64,000 nt of DNA from Bordetella genomosp. 9 (GTDB lineage: Bacteria > Pseudomonadota > Gammaproteobacteria > Burkholderiales > Burkholderiaceae_B): assembly GCF_002261425.1 (NCBI RefSeq), contig NZ_NEVJ01000001.1, positions 992,001 through 1,056,000 of the forward strand, read 5' to 3'. Shown in pieces: positions 1 through 10,701 of this stretch. The notes beneath the pieces were generated by a model, which saw only the letters and a list, made by a program, of their open reading frames with translations, had not been told where the DNA came from and ran no database searches. Both the position numbers and the translations under genes were made by a program. Every line of letters starts with the position of its first letter. The first letter of the stretch is position 1.

Positions 1-2903
1 GCCAGATTCATCCTGGCCGTCACCACCTGGCAGGGAATGGATGGAATGACATTGCCCGACGCGGGATTCGTCGCCCAAGGCCGGGAAATCATGATGCCGG
101 TCAACGGCGACACGTAATCGAAGCTGAGGCGGGTCGTGGCGAAATCGGTCTGGCCGCTGACAGGATTGAAGCAGCTGGCGACCAGGATGGCGTTCGGCAG
201 GTCCTGGGTGCCGTTGTAGCTGATCGTGTTGTGGGCCACGCCGTCGTCGCCGGTATAGGTGGGATTGAGTTCGCCGAAGCTCAGTTCGTAGGGCGGGTCG
301 GCGCTGTCTTCCACATAGGGATAGACGGCCCAGGTGACGGGGGCGTTGACCATGGGCGTGATCAGGTCGGCCTGGGTGTACTTGACGCTGATCGGGCAGG
401 CATAGCCGCTGTTGATGGGCTGGGTGCCGTCGACCGTGATCGTCATGGTCTTGGACACCGGCTCGACGTCGTTCGCGGTCAGGATGATCGATACCGTCGC
501 GGAGTCGGGCTGGCTGGTCTGCGGGTTGGCGGTGCTGACGCGCACGATGGCATGGACCAGATCGCCGTGGAAGGTGCCGGGGCCGTGGATCATGTTGGTG
601 GCCACGCCGTTTTCGTCGGTCCAGGTGGACGTTTCCTGGAGTTCCGCGCCGCTGCCGTTCACGGTGGACCAGTCGATCTGGCGCTTGCCGGTCACGGGCT
701 GGCCGTCGTCGTACAGATAGCTGACCTGCAGCACATGCCAGGTCAGGCCGTAGAGCGTGTCGCCTTCCAGGGAAACCAGGTCCAGCCAGGCGGCGGAATC
801 GGCCGGCGGCGTGGACGCGGCGCCGACCTGTACGTCCAGGCTGCCGGCGACGGTTTCCTGCGTGGTGTCGTCATAGGAACTGGCGACGATGGTCAGGCTG
901 GTGGCCTGGTTCGGACCGTATGCCGTCATCGTGGTCGATGCGATGCCCTGGCTGTTGGTCTGCGACAGGTTGGGCGAGAACGCGGCGGTGTTCGGCGGCG
1001 ACGCGGCCCACTGGATGTCGGCGCCCGATACCGGCTTGCCGTCTTTGGTGTACGTGGCCGACACAGGAGATGGCACATATAGAACGGGAGGGGGGGTGAT
1101 GGCTCCGATGACGATTTGATTGGGAGGATTTGTTTGCTGCGGAGGAGAGATCGTGTGGATCGATTGAGCAAAGACCACGCCTGAATCGGGATTGAAGGTC
1201 CGCGCCGTGATCGATGCGCGGTCGGGGCTGATGCTGTGGGCGCGCATTTGCACCGAGCACGTGCCTCCGGCATTCAACGTGCCTGGATAAGGGGGGTGGA
1301 ATTCAATTACGGTCGATGGAAGAGACGCTTCCGCATACCAATCTACAGGCTGCCCGGTCGGCCCCCCTGCATACCGCAGCGTGAAGGTGTACCACTCGTC
1401 GGAGGACAGCCGATCCTGTGACGGAGCGAGAATCTGCGGGTTGGCCGGCAGGCTCGACCCGGGCTTCAAGAATCTTATGGTGAAGTATGCCTGTTCCGAA
1501 GAGCCTGGGGGGTAATTGACTTGTGCATACACTGTCGCGTCGTACAGGTCATCGACGGCCTTTCCCGTGACCCAATTGACCGCCATGCCGTTTTGCAGCA
1601 GGGTCGATGCATGCGTGAGGGTAGCTCGTGGGTCGAGCGAGGTCCATGTGATGGCGGTGCCATCTGGAACCGGTGCTTTCGTCTGGAATGTGAGGGCGAC
1701 GGGGGTGGCATTGGCGCCAAGAGTTCCATTAAGTGAACCTTGGAGGCGCGGCCAGATACTTGCGGACCGGAGGCGCGACGCCACCGCCAGAGGGCCGATT
1801 TGCGTGGCGTCGTCCGAGGCGTCTACGAGGTTCGGGCACGTGATGAGCAGAGATATATCGATATCGTGGCCGTAGCCGCTATCCGTCAGGATATAAAGCG
1901 TGTCCTCGCCGTTCTGGTCCGTTACCGAATAGCTCCGTTGCGAGATAGATGGAGAGGGTGGATTCGACGGACCCCACGAAAATGAAACTGGATGGGACGT
2001 ACCCGAAGGGTCCGCCAGGTTGTACCAGGTCAGGTATCTATGTGGGATAGGCGTCCCATCGGCATACCGATAGCTTATCTTGACGGCCCACCAGGAGCCC
2101 TGCGTCCGTTCAGCCGCCGGTGTCGCGGTGATATAGCCGCGCCCTTCCATGGTTGTCGAAAAGGTAATGGCGGCCTGCCCACGGTCACTTGTATTGCCTT
2201 GGGCTTGCAGATAGAGCGTGCCGCCCGCGTCCTGGGCCACGAACGGCGGGTTGTCCCCCAGAGAGGGCGTAACCTGGATCTTGACAACGGCCCAGCCGTT
2301 CTGATCGGTGACTGGCACCGGATCTTTGGGATCTATGTAGACGGCGCCGTCGCCGGTGGGTATCAACGCTTGTCCCGCAAGCGGTTTGCCGGCGCTATCC
2401 AGGTATTGCGCCCAGGCATATTGGGGCACGCCCCAACGAAGCTTCACACCGCTACCTGGATACTCAATCGTCAGGGTATTTCCGGCAGCCTTGGTGGCGG
2501 GATTCGAGGCCGAGCGAGCGGTGATGTTCGTGATGACCGGCGGGCGCGCGGGTAGCCTGCCGGCAGTGGGACGGAAAAGCACCGCACCGGCTGCGCCCGC
2601 GCCTTGGGAAACGACCAGGAACGATCCAATCGGGTGGACGTGATTGTCGGTGGTCCGGACCGATACCGTGCCGCGTCCGATGCCAGACATCTCGGACAAT
2701 ACGACCGTATTGCGCGCGACTCCTGTCTTGTCCGTGGACGTTGCCGCCTGCTCCCACCGATGTTCGTGGCCATCTATCAGCCAGGTCACCGCGGCCCGCG
2801 GCACGGCGGTATTCCTATCATCCCGGACACACACAGCGATGGACAGGACGAGCCCATCAGTAAGGATCTGATCTTCAGTGGGCTGCAGCAATTCGATTTT
2901 CAT
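1..2903 (-). CDS. Large Ig-like repeat protein, C-terminus beyond window
   Basis: The minus strand is open for 967 codons from an ATG at 2903 to the window edge, so the stop lies outside and the real protein is longer. AAGGA lies 7 bases before the ATG and supports this start. I see no signal peptide, since the first residues (MKIELLQPTEDQILTDG) are hydrophilic. The chain contains several roughly 100-130 residue beta-rich units with the bacterial Ig-like (Big_1/invasin type) pattern: 'TD-NG-A' turns (for example TDKTGVA, TDQNGWA, TNSQGIA, TDENGVA), 'G-PV-W' strands and Pro/Thr-rich joints. It is followed (downstream of the next gene) by another Ig-like gene in the same orientation, so the two probably form an operon. 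A surface or adhesive role is inference; how it would be exported is not evident. The specific family is not recognised. Confidence 0.8.
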   Translation of the reverse strand, partial: MKIELLQPTEDQILTDGLVLSIAVCVRDDRNTAVPRAAVTWLIDGHEHRWEQAATSTDKTGVARNTVVLSEMSGIGRGTVSVRTTDNHVHPIGSFLVVSQGAGAAGAVLFRPTAGRLPARPPVITNITARSASNPATKAAGNTLTIEYPGSGVKLRWGVPQYAWAQYLDSAGKPLAGQALIPTGDGAVYIDPKDPVPVTDQNGWAVVKIQVTPSLGDNPPFVAQDAGGTLYLQAQGNTSDRGQAAITFSTTMEGRGYITATPAAERTQGSWWAVKISYRYADGTPIPHRYLTWYNLADPSGTSHPVSFSWGPSNPPSPSISQRSYSVTDQNGEDTLYILTDSGYGHDIDISLLITCPNLVDASDDATQIGPLAVASRLRSASIWPRLQGSLNGTLGANATPVALTFQTKAPVPDGTAITWTSLDPRATLTHASTLLQNGMAVNWVTGKAVDDLYDATVYAQVNYPPGSSEQAYFTIRFLKPGSSLPANPQILAPSQDRLSSDEWYTFTLRYAGGPTGQPVDWYAEASLPSTVIEFHPPYPGTLNAGGTCSVQMRAHSISPDRASITARTFNPDSGVVFAQSIHTISPPQQTNPPNQIVIGAITPPPVLYVPSPVSATYTKDGKPVSGADIQWAASPPNTAAFSPNLSQTNSQGIASTTMTAYGPNQATSLTIVASSYDDTTQETVAGSLDVQVGAASTPPADSAAWLDLVSLEGDTLYGLTWHVLQVSYLYDDGQPVTGKRQIDWSTVNGSGAELQETSTWTDENGVATNMIHGPGTFHGDLVHAIVRVSTANPQTSQPDSATVSIILTANDVEPVSKTMTITVDGTQPINSGYACPISVKYTQADLITPMVNAPVTWAVYPYVEDSADPPYELSFGELNPTYTGDDGVAHNTISYNGTQDLPNAILVASCFNPVSGQTDFATTRLSFDYVSPLTGIMISRPWATNPASGNVIPSIPCQVVTARMNL

Positions 2904-3055
2904 CTGGAATTCCTTGACGAGCGCATGGGCGGGCGGAAATCACATGCATTGCGCATCGATTTCCGCATGCCGATTGGAATGCCGGCGCCGATCGGGCCGC
3001 GGTTTCCCGCGGCGGCTGCCCGTTCAGGCGTCACGTGGGTTGAATGCCCGCGGAA

Positions 3056-4600
3056 TTACCAGTTTCCGGTGGAGATGAAATACCAGCTGTTGGTCGACGA
3101 GTAGACGCTGTACCACGTGTTGGCGCCCTGAGTGATGATGTACTCGAATCCGACCTTCTTCTTGTCGCCGCCATCGAACGGATTTCTCCCCCAATTGCTG
3201 GCAGCGCCTTTCGAGAGCTCCACGTAGAGGTCGGAAAATGTGATCACGCCGCCTACATCGCTGATCGTGGGAACGAGGTCGTACAGGGCGGCGTCACGAA
3301 CGCTGTTGTAGACCATGGGCGGCCTGTCGTTCCCGTCCTGGTCGTAGCCGTTCATATAGCAATTGAATACGATCGACAGCGCGCCGGTGCTGTAGCCCGG
3401 CAACAGGCTGGTGCTGAAATTGTTGAGCTCCAGCCGCAGCCCGTTGTAGTACTTGAGCGTGCTGATGCCTATGGTCCGGTCCAGGCCCGGGTCTGGAATG
3501 ACGCGCAGCGCTGGCGCAACGCGCTGGCCGTCCTGCGGGTCCGGGTTGGGCAGATTGACGCGCGTGCCGTCCACGCCGCAGTTCCAGGGGCCGCTGCATT
3601 TGGTGTTGGCGTCCGAAATCCGGACGTAGGTGAAGAAGTTCGAATTGGGCGCGTTGCTCTGGTTCAGGATGGAATAGTCGATCGGCAGGACGCCGTCGTT
3701 GTCCTGGTCGTAGGGAAAGACCGCCGTATTGTTCATCACCACGTACCGCACGAAATTCTGCGTTCCCTGCCCGGTTTCGCCATTCACGGACACGTCCAGG
3801 CTGAACGTCTGGCCGTATTCCGGGATCTCGATGTTGCCGCTGTTGTCCACCCCCGCCGACGGGGGAATCCACAATCCGTCTTCGTCGGCGTCGTCGTTGC
3901 CGTTGGCGAGATAGCCGTCGGCCCGCTTGTTCTCCTCGATGCCGGTCATGACGACGTCGAACGAGGCCTGTTGGTTCAGCGTGCCGCCCAGCGTGGTGAC
4001 GCGCAGGGCGGCGACGCCGTTGATATCCGTCTTGACGAAGTAGCCGTTGGCATGTTGCAGCGTGGCGGCGTCCGCGGCAGGGGTGGTATCGGTCCAGAAC
4101 CTGAGGTCGCGGGTGACGCGCGGTATGAATCTGACCATCGCGCCTGCCAGCGGGCTCGGTGTGGCGCCGCCTATGGCGCGCGCTTCCATGGATACGAGCC
4201 AATACTTGCCGTTCGTATTCTCGTCCGCCGGCGTCAGGACGAAGTTGCCGTTGGTGATGGTTTTCGTCCCGGAGTCTGTGCTGTACTCCTTGCAGGTCAG
4301 GGTCTGCGGGAACGGGGTACCGGGGGCGCCGGTGGTGTCGTAGGGGGTGACCGTGATGTCCACCGTCTCCCCGTCGGACGTGCCCACCGGCACGCCGACG
4401 CCGGTAACTGTCGCATAATAATCGCCGGCCGGGCCCTGTTCGATATTGATCCTGCCCGTGGGAAAGCCGGTAAGCGTGACGGTGCCGGTCTGCGCGAACG
4501 CCACGCTTCCCGGACCGTCGGTGGCCACGCCCAGCAGTAGTTTGGTGGCCGTGAGCGGAATGACGTCGCCCGCTAGCCAGGTTGTGACGGAGATAGCCAT
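3056..4600 (-). CDS. Ig-like domain protein of unknown function
   Basis: This is a 514-residue protein. I chose the ATG at 4600 (MAISVTTW) because GGGAG sits about 5 bases upstream; an in-frame ATG at 4675 would add 25 residues without a clear ribosome site. There is no signal peptide or membrane helix. Repeated beta-rich stretches are visible, including a Big_1-like turn near residue 200 (TDINGVAALRV), and an acidic Asp/Asn-rich segment (NGNDDADEDG, DQDNDGV) that could bind calcium. The C-terminus ends STGNW. It lies about 150 bases upstream of the large Ig-like gene and 120 bases downstream of the interrupted autotransporter, all on the minus strand. The family was not recognised; a surface-associated role is only inferred from composition and neighbours. 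Confidence 0.75.
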   Translation of the reverse strand: MAISVTTWLAGDVIPLTATKLLLGVATDGPGSVAFAQTGTVTLTGFPTGRINIEQGPAGDYYATVTGVGVPVGTSDGETVDITVTPYDTTGAPGTPFPQTLTCKEYSTDSGTKTITNGNFVLTPADENTNGKYWLVSMEARAIGGATPSPLAGAMVRFIPRVTRDLRFWTDTTPAADAATLQHANGYFVKTDINGVAALRVTTLGGTLNQQASFDVVMTGIEENKRADGYLANGNDDADEDGLWIPPSAGVDNSGNIEIPEYGQTFSLDVSVNGETGQGTQNFVRYVVMNNTAVFPYDQDNDGVLPIDYSILNQSNAPNSNFFTYVRISDANTKCSGPWNCGVDGTRVNLPNPDPQDGQRVAPALRVIPDPGLDRTIGISTLKYYNGLRLELNNFSTSLLPGYSTGALSIVFNCYMNGYDQDGNDRPPMVYNSVRDAALYDLVPTISDVGGVITFSDLYVELSKGAASNWGRNPFDGGDKKKVGFEYIITQGANTWYSVYSSTNSWYFISTGNW

Positions 4601-4721
4601 GATTACTCCCTTCGCTGTCGCATGTTGACTCCAGGCTGGTGATAGCGCAGGAGCGTAAGAAAAATCGACGATCAAGAATCAGGCAATGCGTCCCGTCACG
4701 TACTGGTGAGCGGGCTCGGGA

Positions 4722-7700
4722 CTACCAGGTGATGCGTACGCCCACGTTGCCTCTCCAGGCGTTCTGGCTGGGGCCGGCGATACCGGTCAGGTAGGAAACC
4801 GACGTCCAGATCCCGACGTTTTTCGCCACCTTCGCCGACAGCCCGCCGACGACCTCGAATGCGGTGGTGTCCTGCCCGCCGGACGACAAGGTCGTGCCGG
4901 AGAAATCGGTCTTGTCCTTGGGATTGAATTCCTGCCAGATGTTCGTGGTCAGGGACGGCGTGACGACGGTCCGGCCGACCTAGAACGTGCTGGTCAGCCT
5001 GGCGCCCGCACGCGCGGCGAAGGCGCTGGTGGAATTGAAGCCGACCGACGAGAAATCGTCCTTCGTGCTGTCCAGATCGACGTACTGCCAGATCAGCTGT
5101 GCTTGCGGTTCGAGCGTGATGTTGTGCGTGAGCCGGATCGGATAACCGGCTTCGAGCGACGCCGTGGCGCCGTATCCCTGTATGGGCGCGCCGACGTCGC
5201 GATTCGACCGCAGCTTGCCGTCGTAGCGGGTCCCCATCAGAACGCCGTCCAGGTACCAGCCCGATGCGCCCACGCGCGTCCAGTTGGCGCCGATCGAGTA
5301 GCTGTCGAGGTTGATGTTGCCGGAGTCGTAGTTCTGCTGGCCCAGCGCGAAGCCATGGACTTCGGTGTCGGTGTGGCCGTAGGTGAAGAAGGTGCCTATC
5401 CTGTCTTCCGAATCGCCGGGGGCCTGGGGCGCACGCCGGTAGACATCCGTGCCCACCTGCAGGCCGTTGATGTTCGAATTGGTCCGTGCATTCAACTCGC
5501 CGCCGTAGCCGCGCCGCTGCGACACGCCTATCCAGCGGCCCCAGGCGCCCTTATTGCCGAGGCTGCCATTGTCGCCATCGGACAGGGCGTCGCCGCCCGT
5601 CGTCGACGACGCGCCCATCAGCGATGCATCGCCGACACGGTCGTGATACGTGCCTATCATGGCCAGGCTCAGCTCGCGGGCCACGCCGGCCGCCGCGCCG
5701 AACACCGGCGCTTCCGGGCGATAGAGCGGATTGGAACCCGTCGGCGTATCGGTCGAAGGCGGCGTGACCGAGGACAGGTACCAGCCGTTGCCATCGTCTC
5801 CGGTGGCACCGAATTCGGAACCGCGGTACAGCTGGTACTCGTAAGGGCCCGCCGCCACCGGCGCGGATAGGGAAAACGCATTGCTAGTGGTGGTGCCGCC
5901 GTTGGCCACCGACACGATCGGGATCCCCAGGCCCGTGGTGCGCGCGCCGCCGCCGCCCTGGTTGACGACATTGACGCTGGTGCTGCCGCTCGCTTCGCCG
6001 CCGCTGACGACCAGGCGGCCGGCCGGCGAGGCACTGTCTCCCAGCACGCTGTTCACCTGGAAGACGCCGCCATGGCCCGTGTAGTTGCCGGCGACGGTCA
6101 GCGTTCCCGGCGATCCGCCGTTGCCGGGCGCGATGACGCCGTAGTTGTCGACGTTGCCGCTGATGGTGCCGGTGCCGCCCAGCGTGGCGCCGGGCGCTAC
6201 CGTCGTCGGCGACGCGATGGAGCCGTTCACCGCCAATGTGCCGGCTTTGACGAGCGTGTCGCCCGTATAGGTGTTCGCGGCGGTCAGCACCGTAGTGCCC
6301 GGTCCGGCCTGCGTCAGCGTGCCAGTTCCCTGGATGACGCCGTCGAACGTCAGGGTATCCGACCGATTGAAGGACAGCGTGCCGTTGTTGGTGACGCCGC
6401 CGGCGATCGAGCCGCTGGTGCCGCCTTCGCCGAGCTGCAGCGTGCCTTCGCGTATCACCGTGCCGCCCTGGTAGGTATTGTTGCCGCTCAGGATGAGCGT
6501 GCCGGTGTCGGTCTTCACCAGACCGCCGGCGCCGGTCAGTTCCGACGCGATGGTGGCGGTGACGTTGCCGGGGCCGCCCGCGCCGGTGCGGATGATGGTC
6601 TCCGGACGATTCAGGGTGATGGCGCCGCCTTCGACGCGATAGCCGTCGACCGCGAACTGCATGCCGGCCACGGCGACCTGACCGTTGCCTTCCACCGTGA
6701 CGGTGCCGGGCTGCCCCATGAACACCGCGAAGTGGTCGTTGGTCCAGCGGCCGTTCAGCGCGCCATCGGCTTCGGTCCAGTTGGCGTTCGACACGTTCCA
6801 GACGCCGTTGCCGCCGTTGACGACGTTGTTGTTGTGGTCCTGGGTGTTGCCGCCGTCCCAGAAGTCCAGGTCGACGCCCGTCGTGTTGACCAGATTCACC
6901 TGGCCGGGCGCGGTCTGTACGGTGATCGACGCGGCGTCGATCCCGGCCGGCAAGGTGCCGACGTCGATGCCGTTGTTCGTCAGGCTGCCGCTGTAGTCGA
7001 ACAGGCGATAGAGGCCCGGGCTGAAGCCGCCGAGATCGGTGACATTGACCTGGCCATCGAGCGTGAGATTGCCCGCGACGTTGAACAAGCCGTTGGTTTC
7101 CGGAGCGCCGAGCGAGACGTTCACATTCGACCCGCTGGCCAGGGTCAGGTTGCCGGCGAAGTTCAACACCTGGCCCTGCCTGCCCAGCAAGGCGCCGCCG
7201 TTCGCGACGGTGGCCTCGCCGGCGACCGTGCCGGTGCCCCCGAGCGCGCCGCCGGATGCGACATTCATCGTGCCGCCCAGCGTGCCGTTGACCAGCAGGG
7301 TGCCGGCGTTCACGGTGGTGCCGCCGCCGAACGCGCCGTTGTTGCCGGTCTGCGTCAGGGTGCCGGAGCCGAGTTTGCTCAGCGTGCCCGTGCCGGACAG
7401 GGGGGCCGACAGGGACATGGCGAAGCGCTGCGTATCGATGCTGCCGCCGCCGGCGCCCACCGTGATGGGACTGGACAAGACCAGGTTGCTCACGCCGGCC
7501 TGGACGGTGCCGCCGTTGAAGGACAGATTGTCCAGGCCCGTCGGTTGCGCGGTTACGGTCCATCGTCCCGCGTCCTGCATGGACACGTCGACGCCCGCAC
7601 CGGCCAGCGTCGTGCCGGTCCACACGGCGGTGCCGCCCACGGTCTGCGACGCGCTCGATGCGGCGCCGACGTTCAGGTCGCCCGCCCATGTGGAGTTGCC

Positions 7701-8900
7701 GTCCAGCGTCATCGCCAGATGATTGGGATTCGTCGTCGCGGGGGCTTGAACGAACACCTGCCCGGTCAGGGTCGAGTCGGTGGCGTGCAGTGCCACGTTG
7801 GCGCCCGCGCCGGCGTTCGTCGTCCCGGAAGACACGTTGACCATGGTGCCCGACCTGCCGTTGAAGGCGGTCAGGCTCGAGTTGTTGGTCAGGTTGACCT
7901 GCGAACCTGTCGTCCCGTTGTACTGCACCACCGGGCCCGCCGTGGAACTGGTCTGGAAGTGCGAGTTGTCGAGATTGACGGTGCCGGCCAGGGCCTGGTT
8001 GTTGGCGTCCTGCAGCATGATGCCGGCGGGCAGGTTCCCGGACGCGACGCCGCCGATCGTGAAGCTGCTGTTGGTGATGTTGATGGTGCCCGCGCCCACG
8101 GCGCGGGCGCCCCACGCATTCACGTTGTTGCCGGTCGTATTGGCGGTGATGCCTGTCGCATCCACGATGGTGGGCGTGGTGTCGACCTGGTTGGCCGCCT
8201 GCAGGATGGACAGCGACGAGTTGGTCCCGGTCAACGTGAGGGTGCCGCCGCCGTTCAGGCTGACGTGGCCGCCGTTGAGGGCGAAGGCGAAATTCGGCGA
8301 ATTGTTCAGCCCCGTTGCGGTGACGGGACCGTTGACGGTGATGGTCGAACCCGCGCCCTGCGCGACCAGCGCGTTCGAGAGATAGACGCCCTGGAATGTG
8401 GTCGGGCCATTGAGCGTGATGGTTCCGCCATTCCTGGCATTGACGAATAGCGCGTTGCTGCCCTGGCGGTCCTGGGTCAGGGTGAGCGGACCGGTGACCG
8501 TGATGGTGCCGTTGTCCGAGAGCAGGGCGGTGGTGCCGGCGATGGCGCCGCCGTTACCCAGCCGCACGGTGCCGCCGGTCGTCGCGCTGACGCCTATCGT
8601 CGTACTGAACGCGTTGACCGGGGCGACATTGATCTGCGTGGGCGGATTGGAAAACAGGACCGAGCCGGCGCCGGTCGCCGAAAAGCAGTTCTGCACCGTG
8701 CAGTTGGGCGCGGTGATCTGCACCTGGCTGCCACCCGATGCGGTTTGCTGGGCGGAGGCAGTCGCCGACGCAAGTGTGCCCGCGCATATCGACCCCAGCA
8801 GCAAGGCATAGCGCGCCAGCGGGAAATCGATCGGCGCACGCCGGCCCGCGGGCCGTGCGTGGGTTCGCCAGTCGATGGGAACGCATGGTGATCGCTGCAT
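4722..8900 (-). pseudogene. Autotransporter with in-frame TAG inside the beta-barrel
   Basis: The first open segment (8900 to 4980) encodes 1306 residues: a signal peptide with an extended basic N-region ending near ASATASA, a long Gly/Asn/Thr-rich beta-helical passenger with passenger-associated repeat motifs (for example LSGNNTYQGGT, LTAANTYTGDT), and an autotransporter beta-domain starting about residue 1116 (GAWGRW). A TAG at 4982-4980 stops it. The same frame continues for 85 more codons to a TAG at 4724-4722 and ends GVRITW, a typical terminal beta-strand with an aromatic last residue. With readthrough the barrel would be about 276 residues, the usual size. AAGGA lies 7 bases before the ATG. 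The gene is probably a nonsense pseudogene (one C-to-T change in a CAG would explain it), unless the stop is suppressed or is a sequencing error. Confidence 0.8.
4980..4982 (-). other. In-frame amber stop interrupting the autotransporter
   Basis: CTA on the plus strand reads TAG on the minus strand. It falls after ARLTSTF and before VGRTVVTPSL, in the middle of a beta-strand pattern that continues in frame without any shift. The flanking residues match the normal order of an autotransporter barrel. Confidence 0.85.
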
Positions 8901-9000
8901 AGACTTATCCTTCGTCCGTGTGGGAAAGCAGGCTTCGGCCTTCGCGGCGTCAGGAAGTTCTTACGCCGGCAAAGGTGCGATTCAACGTTGCCGACCACGT

Positions 9001-9021
9001 TTTGCCGTTCGGAACGGCAAA
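9001..9021. promoter_or_regulatory. Perfect palindrome upstream of the autotransporter
   Basis: TTTGCCGTTC-G-GAACGGCAAA is a 10-bp inverted repeat around one central base, about 100 bases before the autotransporter start. There is no T tract, so it looks like a dimeric regulator's operator rather than a terminator. The regulator is unknown. The rest of the 471-base gap (8901-9371) shows no gene; its only other structure is the terminator at 9294-9325. Confidence 0.5.
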
Positions 9022-9293
9022 CGCGGGTCGCGTTCATAAGCTGCTGGATAACGGTGCGAGGGAGTCGCGGGATCCGCGTCTCGAGGCGCGCGCGCGAAGG
9101 CGCGGCTGCTGGTGTCTCCCGCCATGGCCGAGGCGCTGGTCACAAGTCGGGGAGGGGGCGGGGAGACCGTTCATGTGCGCATTCCTGATCGTTTGCGTTG
9201 TCTCGACGCTTGCGCGGCTTGGACTTAATTCTTCAGGAATTCGACTGAGACGAAGGAGCAACTTCGTGTGACAAATTGCGCGTTGAGAAAATG

Positions 9294-9325
9294 AAAAAGG
9301 GGCGAGGGTGTATGACCCTCGCCCC
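9294..9325 (-). terminator. Rho-independent terminator of gcdH
   Basis: On the minus strand GGGGCGAGGGT-CATAC-ACCCTCGCCCC forms an 11-bp stem with a 5-base loop, followed directly by TTTTTCATTTT. It lies about 50 bases after the gcdH stop. Confidence 0.9.
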
Positions 9326-9371
9326 CTGCGCGTAGCCCGGCGGCGTCACCGGGGCGCCATGCGTATGACGC

Positions 9372-10565
9372 TTAGCAGAACGCCTGGATGCCGGTCTGCG
9401 CCCGGCCCAGTATCAAGGCATGCACGTCATGCGTGCCTTCGTAGGTGTTCACGACCTCCAGATTGACGAGGTGGCGCGCGACGCCGAACTCGTCGGAGAT
9501 GCCGTTGCCGCCCATCATGTCACGCGCCAGGCGGGCGATATCCAGGGCCTTGCCGCAGGAATTGCGTTTCATGATCGACGTAATTTCCACCGCCGCGGTG
9601 CCTTCGTCCTTCATGCGGCCCAGGCGCAGGCAGCCTTGCAGGCCCAGCGTAATCTCGGTCTGCATGTCGGCCAGCTTTTTCTGGATCAACTGGTTGGCGG
9701 CCAGCGGACGGCCGAATTGCTTGCGGTCCATGGTGTACTGGCGCGCCGTGTGCCAGCAGAACTCGGCCGCGCCCAGGGCGCCCCAGGCGATGCCGTAGCG
9801 CGCCGAATTCAGGCAGGTGAAGGGGCCCTTCAGGCCGCTGACCTTGGGCAGCATCTGCGTGGCCGGGATCTCGACTTCGTCCATGACGATTTCGCCGGTG
9901 ATGGACGCGCGCAGGCCGACCTTGCCGTGGATGGCGGGCGCCGACAGGCCCTTCATGCCCTTGTCCAGGATGAAGCCGCGGATCTTGCCGTCGTCATCGC
10001 CGCCGACGACCTTGGCCCAGACGACGAAGACGTCGGCGATGGGCGAGTTGCTGATCCACATCTTGCTGCCCGACACCTTGTAGCCGTCGCTGGTCTTGAC
10101 CGCGCGGGTTTCCATGCTGCCCGGGTCGGACCCATGGTTGGGTTCGGTCAGGCCGAAGCAGCCTATCCATTCGCCGCTGGCCAGCTTGGGCAGGTATTTC
10201 TGCTTTTGTTCGTCGCTGCCGAATTCGTTGATCGGCACCATGACCAGCGAGGACTGCACGCTCATCATGGAGCGGTAGCCCGAATCCACGCGTTCCACTT
10301 CGCGGGCGATCAGGCCGTAGCAGACGTAGTTCAGGCCGGCGCCGCCGTATTCGGTCGGGATGGTCGGTCCGAGCAGGCCCAGTTCGCCCATTTCGCGGAA
10401 GATGGCGGGATCGGTGTGCTCGTGGCGGAAGGCCTCCAGCACGCGCGGCATCAGCTTGTCCTGCGCGTATGCGGCGGCGGCTTCGCGGACCATGCGTTCG
10501 TCGTCGGTGAGCTGGCTGTCCAGCAGCAGCGGGTCTTGCCAGTGGAAGGAAGGATTGGATGACAT
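9372..10565 (-). CDS. gcdH: Glutaryl-CoA dehydrogenase
   Basis: This 397-residue flavoprotein should oxidise and decarboxylate glutaryl-CoA to crotonyl-CoA in lysine, tryptophan and glutarate breakdown, passing electrons to ETF. The acyl-CoA dehydrogenase fold is clear: [15 protein letters not shown] (FAD/substrate binding, about residues 135-150), a WISNS segment, and the GCDH-type C-terminus [15 protein letters not shown] with the catalytic base at about Glu376. The length matches the family. The 137-base gap upstream, before the ThDP-enzyme gene on the same strand, has short GCGTCTG repeats; a terminator follows gcdH. Co-regulation with the LysR gene at 14285 is plausible, but no LysR-type site was seen just upstream of gcdH itself. 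Confidence 0.93.
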   Translation of the reverse strand: MSSNPSFHWQDPLLLDSQLTDDERMVREAAAAYAQDKLMPRVLEAFRHEHTDPAIFREMGELGLLGPTIPTEYGGAGLNYVCYGLIAREVERVDSGYRSMMSVQSSLVMVPINEFGSDEQKQKYLPKLASGEWIGCFGLTEPNHGSDPGSMETRAVKTSDGYKVSGSKMWISNSPIADVFVVWAKVVGGDDDGKIRGFILDKGMKGLSAPAIHGKVGLRASITGEIVMDEVEIPATQMLPKVSGLKGPFTCLNSARYGIAWGALGAAEFCWHTARQYTMDRKQFGRPLAANQLIQKKLADMQTEITLGLQGCLRLGRMKDEGTAAVEITSIMKRNSCGKALDIARLARDMMGGNGISDEFGVARHLVNLEVVNTYEGTHDVHALILGRAQTGIQAFC

Positions 10566-10701
10566 GGCGTACTCCTCGGTCTCGCTTGGTGCTTGATGGT
10601 GGTTCGTTGGTGTCTGGCGCTTTGCGTTTTGCGTCTGGCGTCTGGCGTCGCGCGCGCGCCGCGTGGGTTCACGCAGCGCGCCGCGGCGGGACTATCGCGG
10701 C

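Noticed and set aside
5884..8115. Minus-strand frame of 743 codons overlapping the autotransporter
   Set aside because: It is the same strand in a shifted frame. The product is Arg/His/Gln-rich and repetitive, the usual signature of an out-of-frame reading of a GC-rich gene.
6072..8450. Plus-strand open frame of 792 codons
   Set aside because: It lies wholly opposite the autotransporter coding frame, which has a signal peptide and recognisable domains. Long antisense frames are expected at this G+C content; the translation is Arg/Gly/Ala/Val-rich with no family pattern.
8901..9371. Hidden gene in the gap between the autotransporter and gcdH
   Set aside because: Short frames exist on both strands, but none has a ribosome site or protein-like composition. 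Only the palindrome and terminator are supported.
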